Below, piece by piece: positions 22,005 to 29,327 of a stretch of DNA of 34,116 bases. The position numbers and the translations under genes are program-made. How positions within the stretch are numbered: position 1 is the stretch's first letter; the number at the start of each line of letters is the position of its first letter. The stretch lies in the NCBI GenBank assembly GCA_009379735.1, contig WHTB01000012.1, positions 1 through 34,116 on the forward strand, read 5' to 3'. Below the pieces are notes generated by a model. That model worked only from the letters and a program-made list of their open reading frames with translations, did no database searches and was not told where the DNA came from. The DNA comes from Propionibacteriales bacterium (GTDB lineage Bacteria; Actinomycetota; Actinomycetes; Propionibacteriales; Nocardioidaceae).

Positions 22005-22114
22005 TCGGTTCAGGAGAGGAAGGTTGCCCGCGAGTGACCCGAAGACCGTCACCCCTTGGTGGCGCCGGCCGCGAGCCCCCCGACGAGGTGCCGCTGCGCG
22101 AACAGGAAGACCAG
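22005..22114 (-). repeat. malG-side copy of the duplicated block
   Basis: This is the intact partner of the duplication at 21279-21472: the end of malG and 43 bp downstream of its stop. The two copies are in direct orientation, and about 640 bp separate equivalent positions. Confidence 0.75.
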
Positions 22115-22891
22115 CGCGGCCGGGATGGTGATCAGGATCGCCGCCGGCGTGAGGTACTCCCACTGCTTGTTGAACTGCGGCACGAACGTCTGCAAGCCGT
22201 ACCCGAGGGTGAACTTGTTGTCGGTCTGCAGGAACGCCGTCGCGTAGGCCACCTCACCCCAGGCGGTGAGGAACGTGTAGAACATGGTCACCGCCAGGCC
22301 GGGCCGCGCCAGTGGCAGGATGACCCGCCAGAACGTCGCGAACGGCCCGAGCCCGTCCAGCGCGGCCGCCTCGTCGAGATCGCGGGGGATCGTGTCGAAG
22401 TAGCCCTTGAGCATCCAGGCGCAGAACGGCACCGCGACCGTGCAGTAGGCGATCACCAGCGACGTCAACGTGTTGATCAGGCCGAGCGCCGACATGATCG
22501 TGTAGATCGGCACGATCAGGATCGCCACCGGGAACATCTGGGTGACCAGGAAGGTCCACATCAGCCCGCGCCGGCCCGGGAAGTTGAACCGGCTCATCGC
22601 GTACCCGGCCGACGCCGACATGAAGACGCCGAACACCATGGTGAAGACCGCGACGATCACCGAGTTGAGCAACCAACGCGGGAAGTCGGTCTCGGTCAGC
22701 AGCCGGGTGTAGTTGTCCAGCGTCGGCTGGTCGACGAACCTGATCTCGCTGGACAGGATGCGGCTCGCCGGCTTGAACGACGACGCGAGCACCCACAGCA
22801 CCGGCAGCAACGCGATCAGCGTCGCGAGCAGCAGCGTGCCGTGCAGGAGCAGGGACTGGGGGACGCTTCGGCGCGACGCCATCGTCACCAC
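22049..22891 (-). CDS. malG: Carbohydrate ABC transporter permease, MalG type
   Basis: This encodes 280 residues with six membrane helices, one of the two channel subunits of a CUT1-family sugar importer. The EAA loop that docks the ATPase is DEAAALDGLGPFATFWRVIL-like, at about residues 170-190, ending with LPLARPG. The C-terminal AQRHLVGGLAAGATKG is the typical MalG end. The start at 22891 overlaps the malF stop by 7 bp, indicating coupled synthesis. The 3' end is duplicated 640 bp away (see 21279). No ATP-binding subunit is encoded nearby; in actinobacteria the shared ATPase MsiK usually serves. The maltose/maltodextrin assignment rests on family resemblance of the three subunits. Confidence 0.9.
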   Translation of the reverse strand: MVTMASRRSVPQSLLLHGTLLLATLIALLPVLWVLASSFKPASRILSSEIRFVDQPTLDNYTRLLTETDFPRWLLNSVIVAVFTMVFGVFMSASAGYAMSRFNFPGRRGLMWTFLVTQMFPVAILIVPIYTIMSALGLINTLTSLVIAYCTVAVPFCAWMLKGYFDTIPRDLDEAAALDGLGPFATFWRVILPLARPGLAVTMFYTFLTAWGEVAYATAFLQTDNKFTLGYGLQTFVPQFNKQWEYLTPAAILITIPAALVFLFAQRHLVGGLAAGATKG

Positions 22892-23841
22892 ACCTCACCC
22901 TGGTTGCGGAGCACCCGTCGGTACGCCGCGGCGAACACGATCAGCATCGACAGGATGAGTACGCCGTACGTCGCCGCGAGCGAGTAGTTGCGGATGCCCT
23001 CGAACGCCGCCTTGAACGCCCCAGTCACGAGGATCTCGGTCTGCCCGGCCGGCTGCCCGTCGGTCACCAGGAAGATCACCGGGAACATGTTGAACGTCCA
23101 GATCGTGCCGAGCAGGATGACCGTCATACTGACCGGGCGCAGGCCCGGCAGGGTGATGTTGCGGAATCGCTGCCAGGGGTTTGCGCCGTCGATCTCGGCC
23201 GCTTCGTACAGGTCGTCGGAGATCGACTGCAGCCCGCCGAGCAGCGCGACCATCATGAACGGCACGCCCATCCAGACGTTCGCGATGATGGCGGTCGACA
23301 GCGACGTCCAGCGCTCCGCGAACCACTCGACCGGGTCCAGTCCGAGGGTCTTGAGTACGGCGTTGACGAGGCCGTTGCTCTCGTTGAACAGGAACTTCCA
23401 GGAGAACGCGCTGACGAACGACGGGATCGCCCACGGCACGATCAGCAGGACCCGGTAGAGCCCGCGGAACCGCAGCTGCCGGTTGAGCAGCACCGCCAGC
23501 CCGAGCCCGATCCCGAAGTGCAGGAGCACGCAGCTCGCCGTCCACACGATCGTGTTGGTGAACCAGAGCCAGAACTCGCCCTTGGCCCCGGACAGGATGT
23601 CGAGGTAGTTGTCCAGCCCGACGTACGACCAGGCGTCCGGGTTGGGCTCGCAGGTCTCCCCGCCGCCGAGGGTCTTGGTGCAGATCTCCGCGCGCTGGTT
23701 CGACTCGTTGAGGTTGGTGAAGGTGAGCCAGATGCCCCGCAGCAGTGGGTAGAGCACGAGGACGCCGAGCACGACCGTCACCGGCACCACCATCGCCCAG
23801 GCGTACCAGTGGCGCGCGAACGACTGTCGCAGTCGAGTCAT
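22885..23841 (-). CDS. malF: Carbohydrate ABC transporter permease, MalF type
   Basis: This encodes 318 residues with six predicted helices and an extracytoplasmic loop of about 50 residues after helix 1, containing two Cys (EICTKTLGGGETCEPN) that may form a disulfide. The EAA motif is YEAAEIDGANPWQRFRNITL, followed by LPGLRP. It pairs with MalG to form the channel. The ATG at 23841 follows a GGGGAG ribosome site. It lies 67 bp after malE, and that gap contains a hairpin that may lower expression relative to the binding protein. Confidence 0.9.
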   Translation of the reverse strand: MTRLRQSFARHWYAWAMVVPVTVVLGVLVLYPLLRGIWLTFTNLNESNQRAEICTKTLGGGETCEPNPDAWSYVGLDNYLDILSGAKGEFWLWFTNTIVWTASCVLLHFGIGLGLAVLLNRQLRFRGLYRVLLIVPWAIPSFVSAFSWKFLFNESNGLVNAVLKTLGLDPVEWFAERWTSLSTAIIANVWMGVPFMMVALLGGLQSISDDLYEAAEIDGANPWQRFRNITLPGLRPVSMTVILLGTIWTFNMFPVIFLVTDGQPAGQTEILVTGAFKAAFEGIRNYSLAATYGVLILSMLIVFAAAYRRVLRNQGEVW

Positions 23842-23858
23842 GGTCTCCCCTCAGCGCA

Positions 23859-23893
23859 CGGTGGGGCGGCCCCGTCCTGGAGCCACCCCACCG
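23859..23893 (-). terminator. Hairpin between malE and malF
   Basis: CGGTGGGGCGGC (23859-23870) pairs with GCCACCCCACCG (23882-23893), 11 of 12 Watson-Crick pairs plus one possible G-U, with an 11-base loop. It starts 16 bp after the malE stop and has no T-run. It probably acts as a partial terminator or mRNA-end stabiliser giving more MalE than MalFG, as is common in sugar ABC operons. Confidence 0.6.
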
Positions 23894-23908
23894 CTCGAGC
23901 CGTACGGG

Positions 23909-25213
23909 TCAGTTCGCGAGCGTGTAGTCGGGCACGACCTCGGCCTTGTACGTCTTGGCGACTGCGGCGAGCGCGGCCTTGGGGTCCTTGCCCTGGACCA
24001 TCGTCTCGACCGCCATCTTGTCGAGCCCGGCGAAGAACTGGCCACCCTCGGGGATCCACGGACGGGCCACGGCCGCGTCGACGACCGGCTTGAACGCCGA
24101 CACGATCGGGTTGTCGGCGACTGTGTCGATCTCGTACGCCGACTTGCGCGTCGGCAGCAGGCCGAGCTCCTCGGCGAGGAACGCCTGCGACTCCGCCGAG
24201 TTCATGAAGCTGACGAACGCGAGGGCCGCGTCGGCCTTCTCCTCGTCCATGCCCGAGTAGACGACGTAGTTGTGACCGCCGACCGGGGCACCCGCAGCCG
24301 CGGAACCTCCTGGCACGGCGGAGATGCCGAGGTTCTCGACGCCACCGAACGGGGCGGCGTTGCGGATGTTGTTGACCTCCCAGGGGCCGTTGATGATCAT
24401 GCCGACCTTGCCCTCGGTGAAGCTGGTCATCATCGCCGCGTACGCGTCGTTGGCCGGCGGCTTCGGGGCGGCGCCGCTGTCGATCAGCTTGACCGCCTCG
24501 GACACGCCGGCGACGTTGGCGTCCGATCCGACCACGATCTCCTCGGCCTCGCTGTCGACCAGGTCGCCGCCCTCGCCGTACATGAACGGCAGCAGGAAGT
24601 AGCCCGCCGGGTTGAGGTAGATGCCGTCGACCCCGTTCTTCTTCAGCGCCTGCGCGGCGGTCTCGACCTCGGCCCAGGTCGTCGGGGGCTCGGTGATGCC
24701 GGCCTGGTCGAACAGCTCCTTGTTGTAGAGCAGCGCCAGCGAGTCGGTCACCTGGGGCACGCCGTACGTCTTGCCGTCGAACTCGTTGGACGACAGCGGC
24801 GTCTCGAAGTAGTCGTCGGCGTCCTCGAGCACCGTGGTGCCGTCCAGCGCGTACAGGTAGCCGAGGGACGCGAACTCCGGCACCCAGGCGACCTCGGCGC
24901 GGAGGATGTCGGGGGCGCCCTGCTCGGCCTCGGCGGCCGTCTTGAACTTGTTCTGCGCCTCGCCGAACGGCACCGACTGGAGGGTCACGTCGACGTTGGG
25001 GTACTCCTTCTCGAAGTCCGCCACCAGCTGCTTGAAGGCCGGTGCCTCGTTGGTCGCGTCGGAGGTGTCCCAGAAGGTCAGAGAGCCCGAGACCTCGTCG
25101 GGTGCCGGGGCGTCGGACTTCTTGCTCCCGCTCGAGGCGTCGTCGCCGCCGCAGGCGGCCAGGACGAGGGCGAGCGTGGTGGTCGCAGTGGCAGCTGCCA
25201 GGGCGCGGCGCAT
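23909..25213 (-). CDS. malE: Sugar-binding lipoprotein, MalE type
   Basis: This encodes 434 residues, the extracellular solute-binding protein (family 1) of the importer. The lipoprotein signal has a positive start (MRR), a hydrophobic core and lipobox LAAC with Cys21 as the lipidated residue. A Ser/Lys-rich linker follows. The SGSLTFWDTSDATNE start of the mature domain and the PFGEAQNKFKTAAEAEQGAPDI region resemble maltose/maltodextrin-binding proteins of Streptomyces. The ATG at 25213 is chosen because of the signal peptide and the AAGGAG site 7 bp upstream; a longer frame runs back through the palindromic repeats and is not credible. It is the first gene of malEFG; no LacI regulator or glycosidase is adjacent. 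Confidence 0.92.
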   Translation of the reverse strand: MRRALAAATATTTLALVLAACGGDDASSGSKKSDAPAPDEVSGSLTFWDTSDATNEAPAFKQLVADFEKEYPNVDVTLQSVPFGEAQNKFKTAAEAEQGAPDILRAEVAWVPEFASLGYLYALDGTTVLEDADDYFETPLSSNEFDGKTYGVPQVTDSLALLYNKELFDQAGITEPPTTWAEVETAAQALKKNGVDGIYLNPAGYFLLPFMYGEGGDLVDSEAEEIVVGSDANVAGVSEAVKLIDSGAAPKPPANDAYAAMMTSFTEGKVGMIINGPWEVNNIRNAAPFGGVENLGISAVPGGSAAAGAPVGGHNYVVYSGMDEEKADAALAFVSFMNSAESQAFLAEELGLLPTRKSAYEIDTVADNPIVSAFKPVVDAAVARPWIPEGGQFFAGLDKMAVETMVQGKDPKAALAAVAKTYKAEVVPDYTLAN

Positions 25214-25268
25214 AAGGGCGCTCCTTGGTGATGTGACGGATCGGAGACGGCGCGTTCGCGCCGGGAGC

Positions 25269-25274
25269 AACCTA
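25269..25274 (-). promoter_or_regulatory. Candidate malE extended -10 box
   Basis: On the minus strand, TGCTAGGTT combines a TGN extension with TAGGTT (TANNNT), 55 bp before the malE start. No good -35 is seen. A GGCGCG/CGCGCC inverted repeat lies between this box and the gene. Confidence 0.35.
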
Positions 25275-25320
25275 GCAAGTCTCTGCCCGAAATGGGTGCA
25301 GTTCCGCCCGACCAGCTCCA

Positions 25321-25343
25321 CGCGCCGAGGTTGCGCGTATGTC
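25321..25343 (+). repeat. Single plus copy of the dispersed palindromic repeat
   Basis: This copy is an exact match to the core CGAGGTTGCGCGTATGTC and lies 9 bp before the first paired cassette. It has no inverted partner of its own, so the cassette series starts with a double plus copy. Confidence 0.8.
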
Positions 25344-25352
25344 CGGGATCTT

Positions 25353-25508
25353 CGCGTCGAGGTTGCGCGTATGTCGGACCGGTGGCGACTCACCCCCACC
25401 CGTACCGGGTCATCCCCATGTCTGCAGGAGTGGGGGTGGTCGGGATCGGCACGGGCCCGTGCCGTTCCGGGAGCCCGGGTCGGCGGACATACGTGCAACC
25501 TCGGCGGG
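25353..25508. repeat. Structured cassette 1 bounded by inverted repeat copies
   Basis: A plus copy of the dispersed repeat (25353-25375) and a minus copy (25486-25508) enclose 110 bp containing two strong hairpins: CACCCCCAC/GTGGGGGTG (25391-25399 with 25430-25438) and the perfect 18-bp palindrome CGGCACGGGCCCGTGCCG (25447-25464). The unit is nearly identical to cassette 2, 188 bp away. No ORF with codon bias is present. It resembles paired REP (REPIN/BIME-like) or MITE elements. Confidence 0.8.
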
Positions 25509-25540
25509 AGGTGGTGGCCGGGGCGCGCACACCACCCCTT

Positions 25541-25698
25541 CGCGTCGAGGTTGCGCATATGTCGGACCGGTGGCGACTCACCCCCACCCGTACCGGGTCA
25601 TCCCCATGTCTGCAGGAGTGGGGGTGGTCGGGATCGGCACGGGCCCGTGCCGTTCCCGGAGCCCCCGAGCCGGTCGACATACGTGCAACCTCGGCGCG
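25541..25698. repeat. Structured cassette 2, direct copy of cassette 1
   Basis: The boundaries are plus repeat 25541-25563 and minus repeat 25676-25698. The inner hairpins are at 25579-25587 with the matching arm about 30 bp on, and 25635-25652. The first ~115 bp are almost unchanged from cassette 1; the differences cluster near the right boundary. It ends 11 bp before the soxR stop, so it may also serve as the soxR 3' structure. Confidence 0.8.
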
Positions 25699-25709
25699 AA
25701 GGGATGGGG

Positions 25710-26156
25710 TCAGTGGGGGTGCAGGTAGTAGGCGCCGGGGCCGCGGGACGCGACGACGTCGTCGGGGTTGGACAGCGAGCAGGTCCGCAGGGACAGGCAA
25801 CCGCAGCCGATGCAGCCGGTCAGCTTGGTCTTGAGCCGCTGGATCTCGGCGATTCGCTGGTCCAGCCGGTCCTGCCAGCCACGTGACAGCCGGGCCCAGT
25901 CGGCCTTGTTGGGCGTACGGTTCTCGGGCAGCGTGGCGAGCGCGTCGCGGATCTCGTCGATGGACAGACCCACCCGCTGCGCCGACCTGATGAACGCGAC
26001 GCGGCGGAGCTGGCTGCGGTGGAAGCGGCGCTGGTTGCCCGTGGTCCGGGTCGCGAAGATCAGTCCCTCGCTCTCGTAGTACCGCAGGGCTGACGTGGCC
26101 ACGCCGGACCGCTCGGACAGCTCGCCGATGGTGATCCTGTCGCCGAGCTTCGTCAT
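25710..26156 (-). CDS. soxR: Redox-sensing MerR-family regulator SoxR
   Basis: This encodes 148 residues. The N-terminal MerR winged helix is ITIGELSERSGVATSALRYYESEGL, followed by a dimerisation helix and the [2Fe-2S] sensor Cys115-x2-Cys118-x-Cys120-x5-Cys126, which matches SoxR exactly. SoxR is activated by redox-cycling compounds or superoxide and twists a 19-20-bp-spaced promoter. The start is the ATG at 26156, preceded by AGGAGGT. It is divergent from the split transketolase with 74 bp between the starts, so that operon is the most likely local target. In actinobacteria, SoxR usually answers endogenous redox-active metabolites rather than superoxide. Confidence 0.95.
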   Translation of the reverse strand: MTKLGDRITIGELSERSGVATSALRYYESEGLIFATRTTGNQRRFHRSQLRRVAFIRSAQRVGLSIDEIRDALATLPENRTPNKADWARLSRGWQDRLDQRIAEIQRLKTKLTGCIGCGCLSLRTCSLSNPDDVVASRGPGAYYLHPH

Positions 26157-26192
26157 GGTGTGCGTACCTCCTGTGACTGTGGACACCTCGCA

Positions 26193-26223
26193 TTGACCTA
26201 AAGCGTACTTCAACTTGCACTCT
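26193..26223 (+). promoter_or_regulatory. Candidate SoxR operator/promoter of the transketolase operon
   Basis: TTGACC (26193-26198) is a good -35. A 19-bp spacer, the length used by MerR-type activators, leads to CACTCT, a weak -10. The spacer contains the imperfect dyad TAAAG-N4-CTTCA (26199-26212). Identification rests on position and spacing only. Confidence 0.35.
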
Positions 26224-26230
26224 GGTCCAC

Positions 26231-26944
26231 ATGACGACGACCAACACACTCAGCTCCACTCGAACAGACCTGGGGTACGACGACCTGCGCGGTCTGATGT
26301 CGCTGATGTCCGGTGACGAGAAGCACGACTTCAGCGCGACCTCGACCCTGGACGCGCTGTGGGTGCTGTACGACCGCATCCTCGACGTATCTCCCGAGAC
26401 CATCGACGAGCCCGAGCGGGACCGTTTCCTGCTGTCGAAGGGACACGGGCCGATGGCGTACTACGCCGTGCTCGCCGCCAAGGGCTTCATCCCGGTGGAG
26501 TGGCTGCCGACCTTCGGCACGTTCGAGTCGCGACTCGGCCATCACCCTGACCGGCTGCTGATCCCCGGCGTCGAGATCTCCAGCGGATCACTGGGGCACG
26601 GGCTGCCGCTCGCCGTCGGCACGGTCCTCGGGCTGCGTGCCCAAGGCATCGACTCGCGGGTCGTCGTCCTGGTGGGTGACGCCGAGCTCGACGAGGGCAG
26701 CAACGCGGAGGCGATCGCGTACGCCGGAGCCACCGGCCTGGACTCGCTGACGGTCGTCGTCGTCGACAACGCGTCGTCGTCGCTCGGCTGGTCGGGTGGG
26801 ATCGAGCGCCGGTTCACCGTCGAGGGCTGGCACGGCACCCGGGTGGACGGACGCGACCACGACGCGATCGAAGCCGCCCTCACCCACCGGGCCGAGGCAC
26901 GGCCCACCGTCGTGGTCGCCGCGGTCGAGTCGAAGGAAGCGTGA
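26231..26944 (+). CDS. Transketolase, N-terminal (ThDP pyrophosphate-binding) subunit
   Basis: This encodes 237 residues, the pyrophosphate-binding half of a two-chain transketolase. Motifs are LSKGHGPMAYYAVL, GSLGHGLPLAVG and the ThDP/Mg motif GDAELDEGSNAEAIAYA with downstream Asn (VVDNASS). It is shorter than the usual 270-280-residue split subunits, mainly at the C-terminus. The second subunit follows with a 4-bp overlap. Such split enzymes act in the pentose phosphate route or in specialised sugar/1-deoxy-sugar metabolism; the substrate is not evident. The ATG at 26231 follows no clear ribosome site, so a leaderless or short-leader mRNA is possible. It is divergent from soxR. Confidence 0.9.
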   Translation: MTTTNTLSSTRTDLGYDDLRGLMSLMSGDEKHDFSATSTLDALWVLYDRILDVSPETIDEPERDRFLLSKGHGPMAYYAVLAAKGFIPVEWLPTFGTFESRLGHHPDRLLIPGVEISSGSLGHGLPLAVGTVLGLRAQGIDSRVVVLVGDAELDEGSNAEAIAYAGATGLDSLTVVVVDNASSSLGWSGGIERRFTVEGWHGTRVDGRDHDAIEAALTHRAEARPTVVVAAVESKEA

Positions 26945-27852
26945 TCGGGATGGACATGCGGACGCAGTTCGGCGAGACGATGAACGACCTCCTCGACACC
27001 GACCCGTCGACGGCCCTGGTGCTTGCCGAGATCTCCCGGCAGATGTTCGAGCGTGCGATCGAGCGCGAACCCGATCGGGTGATCAACGTCGGGATCCGCG
27101 AACAGCTGCTGGTCTCGACGGCCGCCGGCCTGGCGCTGACCGGCCTCCGCCCGGTGGCGCACACGTTCGGTGCGTTCCTGGTCGAGCGGGCCTTCGAGCA
27201 GGTGAAGCTCGACTTCAGTCATCAGGACGTCGGTGGCGTGCTGGTGAGTGCGGGCGGCAGCTTCGACTGGCCGGCCGGCGGTTACACCCACATGAGTCCG
27301 GGTGATGTCGCGCTGCTGGACACCTTGCCCGGCTGGACCGTGCATGTGCCGGGTCGCGCCGAGGAGGCCGACCGGGTGCTGCGGGACGCCGTCGCCGGAA
27401 CCGGTCGGGTCTACATCCGGCTGTCGACGGCCGCGAACCGCGTCGCCGTGCCGTCACGACCGGGTCGCTTCCAGGTCGTACGCCGGGGCGTGGGCGGCAC
27501 GGTGCTGGCGGTTGGTCCGACGCTGGACGCCGTACTCGCGGCAACGCAGGACCGTGATGTGACCGTGCTGTACGCGACGACCGTGCGCCCGTTCGACGCG
27601 CAGACCCTGCGGGCGACGCTCGGCCGACCCGCGGTGGCCGTGGTGGAGCCGTACCTCGCGGGCACCTCGGCTCGGCAGGTGTCCGACGCGCTGCGGTCGG
27701 TGCCGCACCGGCTGCTCGGCCTCGGCGTCGGGTCGGAGGAGCTGCGGCGCTACGGCACCCCGCGCGAGCACGAGCGCGCGCACGGACTCGACGCCGCCAG
27801 CCTGCGGCGCAGTCTCGACGACTTCCTGCTGAGGCCGGCAGCCGCCGCCTGA
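26941..27852 (+). CDS. Transketolase, C-terminal (pyrimidine-binding) subunit
   Basis: This encodes 303 residues, the pyrimidine-binding domain with catalytic Glu in NVGIREQ and the C-terminal transketolase domain (VTVLYATTVRPFD, VAVVEPY). The GTG at 26941 overlaps the preceding TGA; an ATG at 26950 is an alternative. With the N-terminal subunit it makes one ThDP active site at the chain interface. NADPH supply through the pentose phosphate pathway would make sense next to the oxidative-stress regulator SoxR, but no other pentose pathway gene is present. A nested hairpin follows. Confidence 0.9.
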   Translation: MIGMDMRTQFGETMNDLLDTDPSTALVLAEISRQMFERAIEREPDRVINVGIREQLLVSTAAGLALTGLRPVAHTFGAFLVERAFEQVKLDFSHQDVGGVLVSAGGSFDWPAGGYTHMSPGDVALLDTLPGWTVHVPGRAEEADRVLRDAVAGTGRVYIRLSTAANRVAVPSRPGRFQVVRRGVGGTVLAVGPTLDAVLAATQDRDVTVLYATTVRPFDAQTLRATLGRPAVAVVEPYLAGTSARQVSDALRSVPHRLLGLGVGSEELRRYGTPREHERAHGLDAASLRRSLDDFLLRPAAAA

Positions 27853-27856
27853 GCTG

Positions 27857-27949
27857 GAATGAGGCGCGGCCCCGGTCCGCGTCTTGCACGTACGCCCCGC
27901 GCCTTGCAAGGCTCGGGCCGTACGAGGAACACGCGGTTACGCCTCGTTC
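27857..27949. terminator. Nested bidirectional hairpin between convergent genes
   Basis: The outer arms GAATGAGGCG (27857-27866) and CGCCTCGTTC (27940-27949) match at 9 of 10. Inside lie CGTACG twice (27889 and 27919, inverted), CCCCG/CGGG, and the perfect palindrome CCTTGCAAGG (27902-27911). It sits between the transketolase and oxidase stops, and lacks T-runs as usual in high-GC actinobacteria. Confidence 0.65.
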
Positions 27950-27982
27950 TGGAGGCGGGCGGAGCCGGCCTGGAGCAGGGGC

Positions 27983-29293
27983 TCAGCTAGCGGGACGGCC
28001 GAGCACGCGGTTGAGGTACGGGTTGGCGAACAGCCCTGCGGGGTCGACACCGTCGCGCAGCCGCACGAAGTCGTCGAACCGGGGGTAGAGCGGCCGCAGG
28101 TCGTCGGCGCCGAGAGTGTGCAGCTTGCCCCAGTGCGGACGCCCCCCGGCCTGCGTCATGATCTGCTCGACCGCGTCGAAGTAGGTGTCGTACGGCGTGC
28201 GGTGGTACTGGTGCACGGCCACGTAGGCGGTGTCCCGGTCGTATGCCGTGGACAGCCAGATGTCGTCGGCGGCGGAGAACCGCACCTCGACCGGGAAGCT
28301 GATCCGCTCGTCGTGCGTCCGCACCCACCGGTCGACCGCCGTGAGCACGTCGGCGACCGACGCCCGCGGCATGGCGTACTCCATCTCCCGGAACCGGACG
28401 GTGCGGCGCGACGCGAAGACGCGGTACGAGCGGTCGACGTACTCCCGTGCCGTCAGCGCCCGCGCCGAGACCTGGTTGACCGACGGGATGAGCGCCGGCG
28501 CGCGCCGACCGACCCGGTTGGCCAGCTCGAAGACCCGGTTGGACAGCAGCTCGTCGTCGACCCAGCCGCGCACCCGCCCGACCGGCCGCAGCCCGTCCGC
28601 GACCGGCACCCGGTTGTTCCGCTTCGTCAGCACCCGGTCGGTATGCGGGAACCAGTAGAAGTCGAGGTGGTCGTTCCCGTCGACCAGATCGTCGAGGGTG
28701 TCGAGTACGTCGGGCAGCCGAGCCGGCTCCTCACGGGCATGCAGCGCATACGCCGGCTCGACTTGCAGCGTGACCGCCGTGATCACACCGAGAGCGCCGA
28801 GCCCGACCCGGGACGCGGCGAACAGGTCGGGACGTTCACCGGCCGAGCACCGCACCCGCGACCCGTCGGCGAGCACCAGCTCGAGGCCGCGGATCTGGGT
28901 GGCCAGGCCGCCGAACCGAGCTCCGGTGCCGTGGGTGCCGGTCGACACCGCCCCGGCGAGGGTCTGCCGGTCGATGTCGCCCAGGTTGGTCAGCGCGAGC
29001 CCGTGCTCCCAGAGCAGGTCGTTGAGCCGGTGCAGCGTGATGCCGGCACCGACCGTGACGAGGCAGTCCTCGGTGACGTCGATCAGCCGGTCGAGGGCAC
29101 CGAGGTCGAGCCGTACCCCGTCGGTGACCGCGACGCCCGTGAACGAGTGGCCGGACCCGACCGCCTTCACCCGCAAGCCGTCGCCGGCCGCCCGCCCGAT
29201 ACACGCGGCGACCTCCTCGGCGGACCGCGGCTCCGCCACCCTGGCGGCCGCGACGGACTCGGTGCCGGCCCAGTTCTGCCAGTGCCTGTTCAC
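27983..29293 (-). CDS. FAD-linked aldonolactone-type oxidase
   Basis: This encodes 436 residues of the VAO/D-arabinono-1,4-lactone oxidase family. FAD would be bound covalently through His49 in VGSGHSFTG. The PP-loop region continues with TGTHGTG, and the C-terminal ALO domain has HWGKLHTL. There is no signal peptide. Relatives oxidise aldonolactones or alditols with oxygen or other acceptors; the exact substrate is open (a GulDH-like lactone dehydrogenase or alditol oxidase are the main options). The start is a GTG at 29293. It is the last gene of the acylase operon, 34 bp after the small protein gene. Confidence 0.85.
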   Translation of the reverse strand: MNRHWQNWAGTESVAAARVAEPRSAEEVAACIGRAAGDGLRVKAVGSGHSFTGVAVTDGVRLDLGALDRLIDVTEDCLVTVGAGITLHRLNDLLWEHGLALTNLGDIDRQTLAGAVSTGTHGTGARFGGLATQIRGLELVLADGSRVRCSAGERPDLFAASRVGLGALGVITAVTLQVEPAYALHAREEPARLPDVLDTLDDLVDGNDHLDFYWFPHTDRVLTKRNNRVPVADGLRPVGRVRGWVDDELLSNRVFELANRVGRRAPALIPSVNQVSARALTAREYVDRSYRVFASRRTVRFREMEYAMPRASVADVLTAVDRWVRTHDERISFPVEVRFSAADDIWLSTAYDRDTAYVAVHQYHRTPYDTYFDAVEQIMTQAGGRPHWGKLHTLGADDLRPLYPRFDDFVRLRDGVDPAGLFANPYLNRVLGRPAS

Positions 29294-29327
29294 ACTGTGA
29301 CCCGCTGCTGCGGTGCGGTCAGTGTGA

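Noticed and set aside
23909-25558. malE start far upstream (549-residue reading)
   Set aside because: The extension translates the palindromic cassettes and would bury the lipoprotein signal; the ATG at 25213 has a ribosome site and lipobox.
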